Assembly (NCBI RefSeq): GCF_021442385.1
Contig: NZ_MUZA01000043.1
Coordinates: forward strand, 1 to 54,073
DNA: 54,073 nucleotides
Direction of reading: 5' to 3'
Source: Micromonospora sp. MH99
Lineage (GTDB): Bacteria > Actinomycetota > Actinomycetes > Mycobacteriales > Micromonosporaceae
The position numbers and the translations under genes are program-made. This document shows, piece after piece, positions 32,784 through 41,300 of the stretch. The number at the start of each line of letters is the position of its first letter. Position 1 is the first letter of the stretch. A model generated the notes under the pieces. The model was given only the letters and a program-made list of their open reading frames with translations, was not told the DNA's origin and did no database searches.

Positions 32784-32802
32784 AATGTCGCAGTGTGACG
32801 TC
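32784..32802. promoter_or_regulatory. Putative TetR operator O3
   Basis: AATGTCGC-AGT-GTGACGTC, a weaker 8-3-8 copy 30 bp from O2 and 15 bp before the TetR start. Confidence 0.5.
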
Positions 32803-32817
32803 GGATACCATCGCCGC

Positions 32818-33384
32818 ATGGCCCGCTGGCAACCCGACGCGCGCGGCCGCCTGGAGGCGGCCGCCTTCGAGCTGTTCCGCGAGCGCGGCTTCGAGCAGAC
32901 CACCGTCGCCGACATCGCCGGCCGCGCGGGCCTCGACAAGCGCACCTTCTACCGGCTCTTCGGAGACAAGCGCGAGGCGCTCTTCAGCGGCAGCGCGCAC
33001 TTGGAGGAGGTCCTGGCCAAAACGGTGGCCGAGACGGACGCCGGCCCGTTCGAGGTGGTCATCGCCGCCTTCCGCCGGGTGGCGGAGGAGATCTTCGCCG
33101 ACCGCCTCGAACTGGTCCGGGCGCGACAGGCCATCATCGAGAGCAGCCCCGAGCTCCAGGAGCGTGAGCTGCGCAAGACGGGTTCGCTGGTGGCCGCGGT
33201 CACCGCCGCCCTGCGTGCCAAGGGCCTCGACGAGAGCACGGCCACCCTGGCCACCGAGTCGGGTGCCACGGTCTTCCGGGTCGCGTACGCCCGCTGGGTC
33301 GCGCCCGGCGGTGACGTTCCGCTCACCGACCTGATCGCCGAGGTGGCCACCGAACTACGCGCGATCACGTCGGCCTCCGGCTGA
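32818..33384 (+). CDS. TetR/AcrR-family transcriptional repressor
   Basis: 188 aa. N-terminal helix-turn-helix at ~25-50: TTVADIAGRAGLDKRTFYRL, followed by FGDKREALF. The C-terminal ~130 residues are the helical ligand-binding and dimer domain. The ATG is the only start that gives the normal short N-terminus (MARWQPDARGRLEAAAFELF). Divergent from the epimerase gene. Three 8-3-8 inverted repeats in the gap are likely its binding sites, which implies autoregulation. Confidence 0.9.
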   Translation: MARWQPDARGRLEAAAFELFRERGFEQTTVADIAGRAGLDKRTFYRLFGDKREALFSGSAHLEEVLAKTVAETDAGPFEVVIAAFRRVAEEIFADRLELVRARQAIIESSPELQERELRKTGSLVAAVTAALRAKGLDESTATLATESGATVFRVAYARWVAPGGDVPLTDLIAEVATELRAITSASG

Positions 33385-33512
33385 GCCCGACCGACCTGCG
33401 CCGAGCCCCTTGCTTCGGCGGTGAACGTTTTCACACATCCTGTCTCGGCTCTGTGGCGCGGGCGCATACTTGCGATCGACCGGTACCCCTTCTCGAGGAC
33501 TGGATCGTCGTC

Positions 33513-34484
33513 ATGAGCGCACCGCTGCGCCCGCGTCCGGCCGCCCAGCTTGGGCCTGCCGCACCGCGGGATTCCGCCGTCACCGGCACCCCCACGTCCC
33601 GCCTGCTCACTGTCGGCGTCGTCGGCGCCGGCCGGGTCGGTGCCGTCCTGGGCGCCGCGCTCGCGGCCGCCGGGCACCGGGTGGTGGCTGTGGCCGGTGA
33701 CTCCGGGACCAGCCGGGCACGGCTGGCCCTGCTGCTGCCCGAGGTGCCCCGCCGCCAGGTCACCGCCGTCGCGCGCGCCGCCGCCGACCTGCTGCTGATC
33801 GCGGTGCCGGACGACGCGCTGGCCGCAGTGGTCGCCGACCTCGTCGACCGGGGTGCCCTGCACCCGGGCCAGGTGGTCGCGCACACCTCGGGCGCGCACG
33901 GTCTCGCCGTGCTGGCGCCGGCCGCCGCGGTCGGCGCCCGGCCGCTGGCCCTGCACCCCGCCATGACCTTCACCGGTACGCCGGACGACCTGCCCCGGCT
34001 GGCCGGCATCTCGTACGGGGTGACCGCCCCGGCTGACCTGCGTCCGCTGGCCGCCCGGCTGGTCGCCGACCTCGGTGGCGTCCCCGAGTGGGTGGCCGAG
34101 GGGGATCGCCCGCTGTACCACGCCGCGCTCGCACACGGCGCGAACCACCTGGTGACCCTGGTGAACGAGGCGACCGACCGGCTGCGCGACGCCGGCGTGG
34201 CTCGTCCGGAGAAGGTGCTCGCCCCCCTGCTGCGGGCCGCCCTGGAGAACGCGTTGCGCCTCGGCGACGACGCGCTGACCGGTCCGGTGTCCCGGGGCGA
34301 CGCGGGCACCGTCGAGCGGCACCTGGCCCGGCTGGCCGCCACCGCGCCGGAGTCGGTCCCCGCGTACCTGGCGCTGGCCCGGCGTACCGCCGACCGGGCG
34401 ATCGCCGCGGGCCGCCTGCGTCCGGTGGACGCCCAGCCGCTGCTCGGTGTGCTCGCCGGGACGAGCCGGGAGGTGGCCGCATGA
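33513..34484 (+). CDS. Rossmann-like/DUF2520 oxidoreductase upstream of panC
   Basis: 323 aa. NAD(P)-binding Rossmann motif VGVVGAGRVGAVLGAAL (GxGxxG) at ~30-46; C-terminal DUF2520 helical domain with LYHAALAHGANHLVTLVNEA. The same gene precedes panC in many Actinobacteria. The fold is like that of 6-phosphogluconate or ketopantoate reductases, so it could supply the missing PanE-type reduction; this is inference. The stop overlaps the panC start (ATGA). Confidence 0.87.
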   Translation: MSAPLRPRPAAQLGPAAPRDSAVTGTPTSRLLTVGVVGAGRVGAVLGAALAAAGHRVVAVAGDSGTSRARLALLLPEVPRRQVTAVARAAADLLLIAVPDDALAAVVADLVDRGALHPGQVVAHTSGAHGLAVLAPAAAVGARPLALHPAMTFTGTPDDLPRLAGISYGVTAPADLRPLAARLVADLGGVPEWVAEGDRPLYHAALAHGANHLVTLVNEATDRLRDAGVARPEKVLAPLLRAALENALRLGDDALTGPVSRGDAGTVERHLARLAATAPESVPAYLALARRTADRAIAAGRLRPVDAQPLLGVLAGTSREVAA

Positions 34485-35329
34485 CGCAGCTTGTCCACAC
34501 GCGCGCCGAGTTGGCCGAGGCCCGGGCGGCGTTGAAGGGCACCGTCGGCGTGGTGATGACCATGGGCGCCCTGCACTCCGGCCACGAGACGCTGCTGCGC
34601 GCCGCCCGGGAGCAGGCCGACCACGTACTGGTGACGATCTTCGTGAATCCGCTGCAGTTCGGGCCGAACGAGGACTTCGACCGCTATCCGCGCACCCTCG
34701 ACGCCGACCTGGAGGTGTGCCGGCGGGCCGGCGCCGACCTCGTCTTCGCGCCGTCGGTGGCCGACATGTATCCGGACGGCCAGCCCCGCGTACGCCTCGA
34801 CCCGGGTCCGCTGGGCGGGGAGCTGGAGGGAGCGAGCCGTCCCGGCTTCTTCCACGGGGTGCTCACCGTGGTCCTGAAGCTGCTCCAACTCACGCGTCCT
34901 GACCTGGCCTTCTTCGGTGAGAAGGACTATCAGCAACTCACCCTGGTGCGGCGGATGGCCCGGGACCTGGACGTCCCGGTCGAGGTGATCGGCGTACCGA
35001 CCGTCCGGGAGGCGGACGGGTTGGCGCTGTCCAGCCGCAACCGTTACCTGAGCGAGCCCGAGCGGGCGGCGGCGCTGAGCCTGTCCGCCGCGCTGCGGGC
35101 CGGGGCCCGGGCCGCCGACGACGGCCTGGACGCGGGGGAGGTGCTGTCCGCCGCGCACGCCGCGTTCGGCGCCGGTACGCCCGGTGCCCAGCTCGACTAC
35201 CTGGTGCTCACCGACCCCGAACTGGAGCCGGGGCCGGTGTCCGGGCCGGCCCGGCTGGTGATCGCCGCCTGGGTCGGCGCCACCCGGTTGATCGACAACG
35301 CGGCGATCCACCTCGCCCCTCGTCCCTGA
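34481..35329 (+). CDS. panC: Pantothenate synthetase
   Basis: 282 aa. Joins pantoate and beta-alanine with ATP. Motifs are MTMGALHSGHETLL (HIGH-like, residues ~26-39), FVNPLQFGPNEDFDRYPRT, FFHGVLTVVLKLL, FFGEKDYQQL and SSRNRYLS (KMSKS-like). The start is coupled to the DUF2520 gene. panD follows after 45 bp. Confidence 0.96.
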   Translation: MTQLVHTRAELAEARAALKGTVGVVMTMGALHSGHETLLRAAREQADHVLVTIFVNPLQFGPNEDFDRYPRTLDADLEVCRRAGADLVFAPSVADMYPDGQPRVRLDPGPLGGELEGASRPGFFHGVLTVVLKLLQLTRPDLAFFGEKDYQQLTLVRRMARDLDVPVEVIGVPTVREADGLALSSRNRYLSEPERAAALSLSAALRAGARAADDGLDAGEVLSAAHAAFGAGTPGAQLDYLVLTDPELEPGPVSGPARLVIAAWVGATRLIDNAAIHLAPRP

Positions 35330-35374
35330 CCCGGCCGCACCCCACCACCACTTCTTTCGCGAAAGGCGAGCCCG

Positions 35375-35803
35375 ATGCTGCGGACCATGCTCAAGTCGAA
35401 GATCCACCGGGCCACCGTGACCCAGGCCGACCTGCACTACATCGGTTCGGTGACTGTGGACGAGGACCTGCTCGACGCCGCCGATCTGCTCCCGGGGGAG
35501 CAGGTCGCGATCGTGGACATCACCAACGGCGCCCGGCTGGAGACGTACGTCATCCCGGGCGAGCGGGGCAGCGGCGTGATCGGCATCAACGGGGCCGCCG
35601 CGCACCTCGTGCACCCCGGTGACCTGGTCATCCTGATCTCGTACGGGCAGATGGACGACGCCGAGGCCCGGTCGTACCGGCCGCGGGTGGTGCACGTCGA
35701 CACCGACAACCGGATCGTCGAGCTGGGGGCGAACCCGGCAGTGGCGGCCCCGGGCACGGCCGGCGACCCTGTGCCGAGCCCGTTCGCCGTGTCCGGAGTC
35801 TGA
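35375..35803 (+). CDS. panD: Aspartate 1-decarboxylase
   Basis: 142 aa. Makes beta-alanine from aspartate. The self-processing site Gly24-Ser25 (HYIGSVTVD) gives the pyruvoyl group. VTQADLHY and NGAAAHLVHPGDLVILISYG are conserved, and the length is normal for Actinobacteria. GAAAGG-type ribosome site before the ATG. Works with PanC one gene upstream. Confidence 0.96.
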   Translation: MLRTMLKSKIHRATVTQADLHYIGSVTVDEDLLDAADLLPGEQVAIVDITNGARLETYVIPGERGSGVIGINGAAAHLVHPGDLVILISYGQMDDAEARSYRPRVVHVDTDNRIVELGANPAVAAPGTAGDPVPSPFAVSGV

Positions 35804-35899
35804 TCTCGCGCGAGCCGATTCCGGTCTGTCACCGGAAGGTCATTTGCGGTTACCCTGGGCACGCTGGCGGAAGCCGGTAGGTGGCTGGGGGAGGCCGCG

Positions 35900-36796
35900 A
35901 TGCGCCGTGCCATGACGACCCTGTTCGCCACTGCCGTCACGGCAGTGCTGCTGGTCGGCTGCGCCGGGTCCGGCGGTCTGGACGGTGACCTGACCGACGA
36001 CTGGGCGGCACTGCCACCGGCCATGGCGTTCACGCCGGCCGTCGGGGTGTGTCAGGCCGCCGACTTCGTCGAGGTGGTGACGCTGGCCGCCTATCAACCG
36101 ATGGACTGCGCCGGCCCGCACCGGGTGGAGACCGTGCACGTCGGGGTGTTCCCGCCGGAGCGGGCTGCCGCCCCGGCCAACGGGTCGGTGGAGCTGCGCG
36201 GGGCGTTCACCGAGTGCGACACCCGGGCCTCGGCGTACGTGGGCGACGACTGGCGGGCGGGGCGGCTGCGGCTGTCGGTGGCGCTGCCCTCCGGGCCGGG
36301 CTGGGCGGCCGGTTCCCGCTGGTTCCGGTGCGACCTGACCGAGTTGACGACCGTCGAGGCGGCGGCCACGGTGGTGGTCCGGTCGGGCAGCCTGCGGGAC
36401 GCGTTGAAGGGGGCCTCCGGGCTGCGGTTGGGCTGCCAGCAGACCCGCTCCGGGGCGGGCCGGGGTGTGCAGACGCTGGTCCCGGTGGAGTGCGGCGGTC
36501 GGCACGACGCCGAGTTCGTCGGGGTGTGGCGCGCGCCGGACCGGCCGTACCCGGCCAAGGATGCCGACTGGGCCCCGCTCTACACCGGCTGCCGCACCGT
36601 CCTCGGCCGCTATGTCGGCGTGCCTGACGACTCCGACCTGCGGTTCCGCAGCGGGGTGGTGGTGCGCCCGCCGGGTGCGGGGCGTTGGCGGGTCGGTGAC
36701 CGGGGAGTGCGCTGTTACCTGTGGCTGAGCGACCGTACGGTGACCGCGTCGTTGAAGGGCGCCGGTCCGGCCGGCCTGCCGGTGCGGACGAAGTGA
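35900..36796 (+). CDS. Septum-formation-family lipoprotein with two related domains
   Basis: 298 aa. Signal peptide with lipobox LLVGC (Cys21). The exported part holds two related Cys-containing units of the Septum_form type. The first (~47-155) has VGVCQAADFVEVV, MDCAGPHRVETVHVGVF and FTECDTRASAYVG; the second (~190-285) has VPVECGGRHDAEFVGVW, YTGCRTVLGRYVG and VRCYLWL. Paired Cys in each suggest disulfides. The ATG has GGGGGAGG at 5 nt. The exact role is unknown. Confidence 0.82.
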   Translation: MRRAMTTLFATAVTAVLLVGCAGSGGLDGDLTDDWAALPPAMAFTPAVGVCQAADFVEVVTLAAYQPMDCAGPHRVETVHVGVFPPERAAAPANGSVELRGAFTECDTRASAYVGDDWRAGRLRLSVALPSGPGWAAGSRWFRCDLTELTTVEAAATVVVRSGSLRDALKGASGLRLGCQQTRSGAGRGVQTLVPVECGGRHDAEFVGVWRAPDRPYPAKDADWAPLYTGCRTVLGRYVGVPDDSDLRFRSGVVVRPPGAGRWRVGDRGVRCYLWLSDRTVTASLKGAGPAGLPVRTK

Positions 36797-36890
36797 GCGG
36801 CGCGGCACGGTTCGGGCCGGACGGGGTAGCCCAAACCACTCGTTGAGCCCCCGCCTCCCCCGGCGAGGATCCTTCGGGTTGACTGGTGGG

Positions 36891-38588
36891 ATGGACGTTC
36901 CGACGGTCGATCTGCCGGCCCTGCCCAGACTGCTGGCCGCGCCCGAGCCCGGCTGGGTGGAGACCACCGACGTGATCGTGGTGGGGTCCGGGGTCGCGGG
37001 ACTGACCGCCGCGTTGCACCTGCGTGAGGCGGGCCTGCACGTCACGGTCGTCACCAAGGTCAACATTGACGACGGCTCGACCCGGTGGGCGCAGGGCGGC
37101 ATCGCCGCCGTGCTCGACCCGACGGACACCCCCGCGGCGCACGCCCGGGACACCGAGATCGCCGGTGTGGGGCTCTGCGACCCCGCGGCGGTCCGGGTGC
37201 TCGTCGAGGAGGGGCCGACCCGGCTACGGGAGCTGATGCGGATCGGGGCCGAGTTCGATCGCCACCCGGACGGTTCGCTGATGCTGACCCGGGAGGGTGG
37301 ACACCGGGCGGACCGGATCGTGCACGCGGGCGGGGACGCCACCGGCGCCGAGGTGCAGCGGGCCCTGCACGCCGCCGTGCAGCGCGACCCGTGGATCCGG
37401 CTGGTCGAGCACGCCCTGGTGCTGGACCTGCTGCGGGCGCCCGGCGACGGCCCGGACGGTCTCGGTCCGGCCTGCGGGATCACCCTGCACGTGCTCGGTG
37501 AGGGCAGCGAGGACGGCGTCGGCGCGTTGCTGGCGCGGGCCGTGGTGCTGGCCACCGGCGGCATGGGGCAGATCTTCGCGGCCACCACCAACCCGGCGGT
37601 CTCCACCGGCGACGGGGTGGCGCTGGCGATGCGGGCCGGTGCGGCGGTGACCGACGTGGAGTTCGTCCAGTTCCACCCGACCGCCCTGATCACCCCGCCC
37701 GGCGCGGGGGTGCCCGGCGCCGGGCACGCGCAGCAGCCACTGGTCTCCGAGGCGCTGCGCGGCGAGGGCGCGTACCTGGTGGACTCCGACGGCAAGCGGT
37801 TCATGGTGGGCCAGCACGAGCTGGCCGAGTTGGCCCCCCGGGACGTGGTGGCCAAGGGCATCCACCGGGTGCTGATGGCCAGCGGCGCGGACCACGTCTT
37901 TCTCGACGCCCGCCATCTGGGCGGCGATTTCCTGGCCGGGCGGTTCCCGACCATCGTGGCGTCCTGCCTGGCGATCGGCGTGGACCCGGCCACCGACCTG
38001 ATCCCGGTCGCCCCGGCAGCCCACTACGCCTCCGGCGGCGTCCGCACCGATCTGCGTGGCCGCACGTCGATCCCCGGCCTGTACGCCTGCGGCGAGGTCG
38101 CCTGCACGGGCGTGCACGGCGCGAACCGGCTGGCCAGCAACTCGCTGCTGGAGGGGTTGGTGTTCTCCCGGCGGATCGCCGACGACATCGCGGCCGGCCT
38201 GCCCGAGCAGGCCCAGCCGGCGGACGTCGGCGCGTGGCGCGGCGGTGCGGGCTGGGTCGTGCCGGCCGGGGTGACGCCGACGCTCCAGCGGGCGATGACC
38301 CGGGGGGCCGGGGTGCTCCGGTCCGCAGCGACGCTGGCCGAGACGGCCGGGACGCTCACCGAGCTGGGCGCGGCCCGGGGCCGACCGCGCACCGCCGACT
38401 GGGAGGCGACCAACCTGCTCACGGTGGCGTCGACGCTTGTCGCGGCGGCGTACGCCCGCGCCGAGACCCGGGGCTGCCACTGGCGGGAGGACTTCCCGAC
38501 GGCCGACGAACGGTGGCTGGGCCACCTGGTCGGGTCGGTCGGGGCGCAGGGCCTGGTGACGGAGCAGTGGGAGGGGAGTGCACAGTGA
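36891..38588 (+). CDS. nadB: L-aspartate oxidase
   Basis: 565 aa. Oxidises aspartate to iminoaspartate for NAD synthesis, FAD-dependent. FAD-binding motif VIVVGSGVAGLTAALHLREA (~26-45), STRWAQGGIAAVL, EFVQFHPTAL, active-site segment APAAHYASGGVRTDL and GEVACTGVHGANRLASNSLL. The stop codon lies in the first unit of a 59-bp tandem repeat, in a GTGA overlap with its micro-ORF. nadA is not next to it, unlike the common nadA-nadB-nadC order. Confidence 0.95.
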   Translation: MDVPTVDLPALPRLLAAPEPGWVETTDVIVVGSGVAGLTAALHLREAGLHVTVVTKVNIDDGSTRWAQGGIAAVLDPTDTPAAHARDTEIAGVGLCDPAAVRVLVEEGPTRLRELMRIGAEFDRHPDGSLMLTREGGHRADRIVHAGGDATGAEVQRALHAAVQRDPWIRLVEHALVLDLLRAPGDGPDGLGPACGITLHVLGEGSEDGVGALLARAVVLATGGMGQIFAATTNPAVSTGDGVALAMRAGAAVTDVEFVQFHPTALITPPGAGVPGAGHAQQPLVSEALRGEGAYLVDSDGKRFMVGQHELAELAPRDVVAKGIHRVLMASGADHVFLDARHLGGDFLAGRFPTIVASCLAIGVDPATDLIPVAPAAHYASGGVRTDLRGRTSIPGLYACGEVACTGVHGANRLASNSLLEGLVFSRRIADDIAAGLPEQAQPADVGAWRGGAGWVVPAGVTPTLQRAMTRGAGVLRSAATLAETAGTLTELGAARGRPRTADWEATNLLTVASTLVAAAYARAETRGCHWREDFPTADERWLGHLVGSVGAQGLVTEQWEGSAQ

Positions 38589-38647
38589 GCGCGAGGAGTG
38601 AGCCGGGGTTGCGAGCCCCGCAGTCGCGAACGGAGATGGCCCAGTGA
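38585..38647 (+). CDS. 20-aa micro-ORF in repeat unit 1
   Basis: Encodes MSARSEPGLRAPQSRTEMAQ. The GTG overlaps the nadB stop (GTGA), and its stop overlaps the GTG of the next unit. GCGAGGAGTGAG within each unit could also act as ribosome site. Product function unlikely; coupling role inferred. Confidence 0.4.
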   Translation: MSARSEPGLRAPQSRTEMAQ

Positions 38648-38706
38648 GCGCGAGGAGTGAGCCGGGGTTGCGAGCCCCGCAGTCGCGAACGGAGATGGCC
38701 CAGTGA
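38644..38706 (+). CDS. 20-aa micro-ORF in repeat unit 2
   Basis: Same sequence as the ORF in unit 1. Its stop overlaps the GTG at 38703 that opens nadC. Confidence 0.4.
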   Translation: MSARSEPGLRAPQSRTEMAQ

Positions 38707-39656
38707 GCGCGAGGAGTGAGCCGGTTTCGCGAGCCCCGCAGTCGCGAACCAAGGTGGCATTGACGGGGTCGACAGAGGCGGCGTTGCGGGCGACCGGGCT
38801 GGACCCGGAGCAGGTGCGGCGGGTGATCGAGGGCGCGCTGGTCGAGGATCTGGGGCCGGATTTCCTCGACGTCACCAGCGTGGCCACCATCGGAGCGGAG
38901 CAGACCGACACCGCCGACCTGGTGGCCCGTGCCGACGGCGTGGTGGCCGGGATGGCCGTGGCCGCCGCCGTGTTCGAGCTGGTGGGCGAGGTGACCGGCT
39001 TCGGTCGTACCGTCGAGGTGTCGGTGCTGGCCCGCGACGGTGAGCGGGTGGCCCGCGGCGACGTGCTGGCGACGGTGACCGGCCCGACCCGGCTGCTGCT
39101 GACGGCCGAGCGGACGGCGCTCAACCTGCTCTGCCGGATGTCCGGGGTGGCCACCCATACGCGTGCCTGGGCGGACGCCCTGGCCGGCACGAAGGCGATG
39201 GTGCTGGACACCCGCAAGACGACGCCGGGCCTGCGGGCGCTGGAGAAGTACGCGGTGCGGGCCGGCGGAGGCACCAACAAGCGGATGGGCCTCTACGACG
39301 TGGCCATGATCAAGGACAACCACAAGCTGGCGGCCGGGGGCATCACTGCGGCGTACCGGCGGGTCCGGGAGGCGTTCCCGGAGGTCCCGGTGCAGGTCGA
39401 GGTGACCACTGTCGCCGAGGCGGTGGAGGCGGTGGAGGCGGGGGCGGACTTCCTGCTCTGCGACAACATGACGCCGGAGGTGCTGGCCGAGGCGGTGGCC
39501 GCGGTGGGCGACCGGGCGGAGCTGGAGGCGACCGGCGGGCTGACCCTGGAGGTGGCCGCCAGGTACGCGGCGACCGGCGTCGACTTCCTCTCGGTGGGCG
39601 CGTTGACCCACTCGTCGCCGATCCTGGACATCGCGATGGACCTGCGCACCGAGTAG
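38703..39656 (+). CDS. nadC: Nicotinate-nucleotide pyrophosphorylase (quinolinate phosphoribosyltransferase)
   Basis: 317 aa. Converts quinolinate and PRPP to nicotinate mononucleotide. Motifs are TAERTALNLLCRMSGVATHT, LDTRKTTPGLRALEKYAVRA, GGGTNKRMGLYDVAMIKDNH and the C-terminal LEATGGLTLEVAARYAATGV. Residues 1-19 (MSARSEPVSRAPQSRTKVA) are encoded by the third 59-bp repeat and are not part of the enzyme fold. An in-frame GTG at 38754 would give a start without it. It is coupled to nadB through the repeat chain. Confidence 0.94.
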   Translation: MSARSEPVSRAPQSRTKVALTGSTEAALRATGLDPEQVRRVIEGALVEDLGPDFLDVTSVATIGAEQTDTADLVARADGVVAGMAVAAAVFELVGEVTGFGRTVEVSVLARDGERVARGDVLATVTGPTRLLLTAERTALNLLCRMSGVATHTRAWADALAGTKAMVLDTRKTTPGLRALEKYAVRAGGGTNKRMGLYDVAMIKDNHKLAAGGITAAYRRVREAFPEVPVQVEVTTVAEAVEAVEAGADFLLCDNMTPEVLAEAVAAVGDRAELEATGGLTLEVAARYAATGVDFLSVGALTHSSPILDIAMDLRTE

Positions 39657-39661
39657 TTGTC

Positions 39662-39667
39662 TAGGCT
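39662..39667 (+). promoter_or_regulatory. -10 element TAGGCT for coaX, leaderless geometry
   Basis: TAGGCT is followed by 6 nt and the coaX GTG. No ribosome site precedes the start. Confidence 0.55.
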
Positions 39668-39673
39668 GCGACA

Positions 39674-40432
39674 GTGCTGCTCTGCATCGACATCGGAAAC
39701 ACCAACACCGTGCTGGCGACCTTCGACGGCGACAAGCTGGTGCACTCCTGGCGGATCAAGACCGATGCCCGCTCGACGGCGGACGAGCTGGGCCTGATGT
39801 TCCGGGGCCTGCTCGCCGGGGACAACGTCGAGATCACCGGCGTGGCCGCCTGCTCCACGGTGCCGGCCGCGCTGCGGTCGCTGCGGACCATGCTGGGCCG
39901 CTACTACGCCGACCTGCCGAGCGTGATCGTCGAGCCGGGCGTGCGGACCGGGGTGCAGCTGGCGATCGACAACCCGAAGGAGGTGGGTGCCGACCGGGTG
40001 GTGAACACGCTTGCCGCGTTCACCCTCTACGGCGGGCCGTCGATAGTTGTGGACTTCGGCACCACCACCAACTTCGACGTGATCAGCGGCCGGGGCGAGT
40101 TCCTGGGCGGGGCGTTCGCCCCGGGCATCGAGATCTCCTTCGACGCGCTGGCCGCCCGCGCCGCCCAGCTGCGCAAGGTCGAGGCCACCAAGCCCCGCTC
40201 GGTGATCGGCAAGAACACCGTGGAGTGCCTGCAGGCCGGTCTCTACTTCGGGTTCGCCGGGCAGGTGGACCGGATCGTCGAGCGGATGACCGAGGAGTTG
40301 GGCGAGGTGAAGGCGGTGATCGCCACCGGCGGCCTCGCCTCCCTGGTGATCAACGAGTGCAGCACCATCACCCACCACGAGCCGATGATCACGCTGATCG
40401 GCCTGCGGATGGTCTACGACCGCAACCTGTGA
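39674..40432 (+). CDS. coaX: Type III pantothenate kinase
   Basis: 252 aa. Phosphorylates pantothenate, first step of CoA synthesis. Acetate-kinase-like fold with LLCIDIGNTNTVLATF (residues 2-17), NPKEVGADRVVNTLAAF, IVVDFGTTTNFDVI and GGAFAPGIEISFDALAARAAQL. The GTG start is fixed by the -10 hexamer 6 nt upstream. It acts directly after PanC and PanD encoded upstream. Confidence 0.95.
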   Translation: MLLCIDIGNTNTVLATFDGDKLVHSWRIKTDARSTADELGLMFRGLLAGDNVEITGVAACSTVPAALRSLRTMLGRYYADLPSVIVEPGVRTGVQLAIDNPKEVGADRVVNTLAAFTLYGGPSIVVDFGTTTNFDVISGRGEFLGGAFAPGIEISFDALAARAAQLRKVEATKPRSVIGKNTVECLQAGLYFGFAGQVDRIVERMTEELGEVKAVIATGGLASLVINECSTITHHEPMITLIGLRMVYDRNL

Positions 40433-40453
40433 CCCACGGCCGCCGCCGGGGCC

Positions 40454-40469
40454 GGCCCGCGGGCGGGCC
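40454..40469. terminator. Short hairpin between convergent coaX and methyltransferase genes
   Basis: GGCCCGC pairs with GCGGGCC across a 2-nt spacer in the 38-bp gap between two convergent stops. Confidence 0.4.
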
Positions 40470-40470
40470 C

Positions 40471-41211
40471 TCAGCGCCGCCGGGCCCGCAGCACGACCGT
40501 GCGGTACGGCAGGTCGACGGTTTCCCGCCCGGCCAGCTCGGGATGGCCCGCGAAGAGGTCGCCCAGTTCCCGGTCGATGCGCTCCCGTCGCTCGGGTCCG
40601 GCGGTGAGCCAGTACGAGCGGGTGTGCAGCATCGCGATGAACTCGTCCGGCGTGAGCGTGGTGTGGTGGGTGAACTCGCCCAACTCGATCGGCTCGAACG
40701 CGGGGCCGAAGTCGGCGTACCTGTCCAGCACGCTGCCGGCGCTGTCCCCCATGTGGGCGATCCGGCCCAGCTCGGCGACCCACTCGATCCGATCGTCCCG
40801 GAGGTTCCAGATCGGGGCGAATGTCCCGCCGGGCCGCAGCACCCGTGCGATCTCGGCGTGCGCCAGCTCCCGGTCGAACCAGTGGTACGCCTGGCCCACC
40901 ACCACGGCGTCGGCGAGCCCGTCGGGCAGCGGCAGCGACTCGGCGCCGCCGGCCAGAGCGGTGACGCCGGGGGTGGCGGCGTCCAGCTGGGTGCGCATCT
41001 TGGGGTCCGGCTCCACCGGGGTCACCCGGTGGCCGAGAGCGAGCACTCCCCGGGTGAGGATGCCGGTGCCGGCGCCCAGGTCGACGACCTCGGCGGAATC
41101 GCCCAGCCCGTCGAGCGCCCACCGCACGGCCGGCACCGGATAGCGGGGCCGAAACCGGTCATAGTCGGCTGCGGCCACGCCGAACGAGAGCGCCTGAGTG
41201 TGATCCGCCAT
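40471..41211 (-). CDS. Class I SAM-dependent methyltransferase
   Basis: 246 aa. SAM-binding motif VVDLGAGTGILTRGVLALGH (~43-62), acidic loop VTPVEPDPKM, post-I segment ADAVVVGQAYHWFD and motif III RVLRPGGTFAPIWN. Matches the Methyltransf_11-type group with YDRFRPRYP near the N-terminus. The substrate is unknown. TAACCT lies 7 nt before the ATG, suggesting a leaderless message, and overlaps a palindrome. Confidence 0.88.
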   Translation of the reverse strand: MADHTQALSFGVAAADYDRFRPRYPVPAVRWALDGLGDSAEVVDLGAGTGILTRGVLALGHRVTPVEPDPKMRTQLDAATPGVTALAGGAESLPLPDGLADAVVVGQAYHWFDRELAHAEIARVLRPGGTFAPIWNLRDDRIEWVAELGRIAHMGDSAGSVLDRYADFGPAFEPIELGEFTHHTTLTPDEFIAMLHTRSYWLTAGPERRERIDRELGDLFAGHPELAGRETVDLPYRTVVLRARRR

Positions 41212-41220
41212 GGCGGGCAG

Positions 41221-41233
41221 GTTATCCGATAAC
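41221..41233. promoter_or_regulatory. Palindrome GTTATC-C-GATAAC on the methyltransferase promoter
   Basis: Perfect 6-bp inverted repeat around one base. It overlaps the presumed -10 (TAACCT, minus strand, 41219-41224) of the methyltransferase gene and lies 68 bp from lysS. Likely repressor site. Confidence 0.45.
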
Positions 41234-41300
41234 GACCACCTGAGCGCTTGAGTACGCTCGGGCCTGACCCCCCGTAGTCTTCGTGACGAGGAAGCGTGCC

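Larger units (their letters stand above)
38583..38759 (+). repeat. Three tandem 59-bp repeats joining nadB and nadC
   Basis: Units 38583-38641, 38642-38700 and 38701-38759. Units 1 and 2 are identical; unit 3 differs at a few positions near its middle and end. Each contains CAGTGAGCGCGAGGAGTGAG and a GCGAG...TCGCGAAC hairpin. Each carries a GTG overlapping the preceding stop. Confidence 0.95.

Noticed and set aside
38583..38759. Possible CRISPR array
   Set aside because: Units are directly adjacent without spacers, and no cas genes are near.
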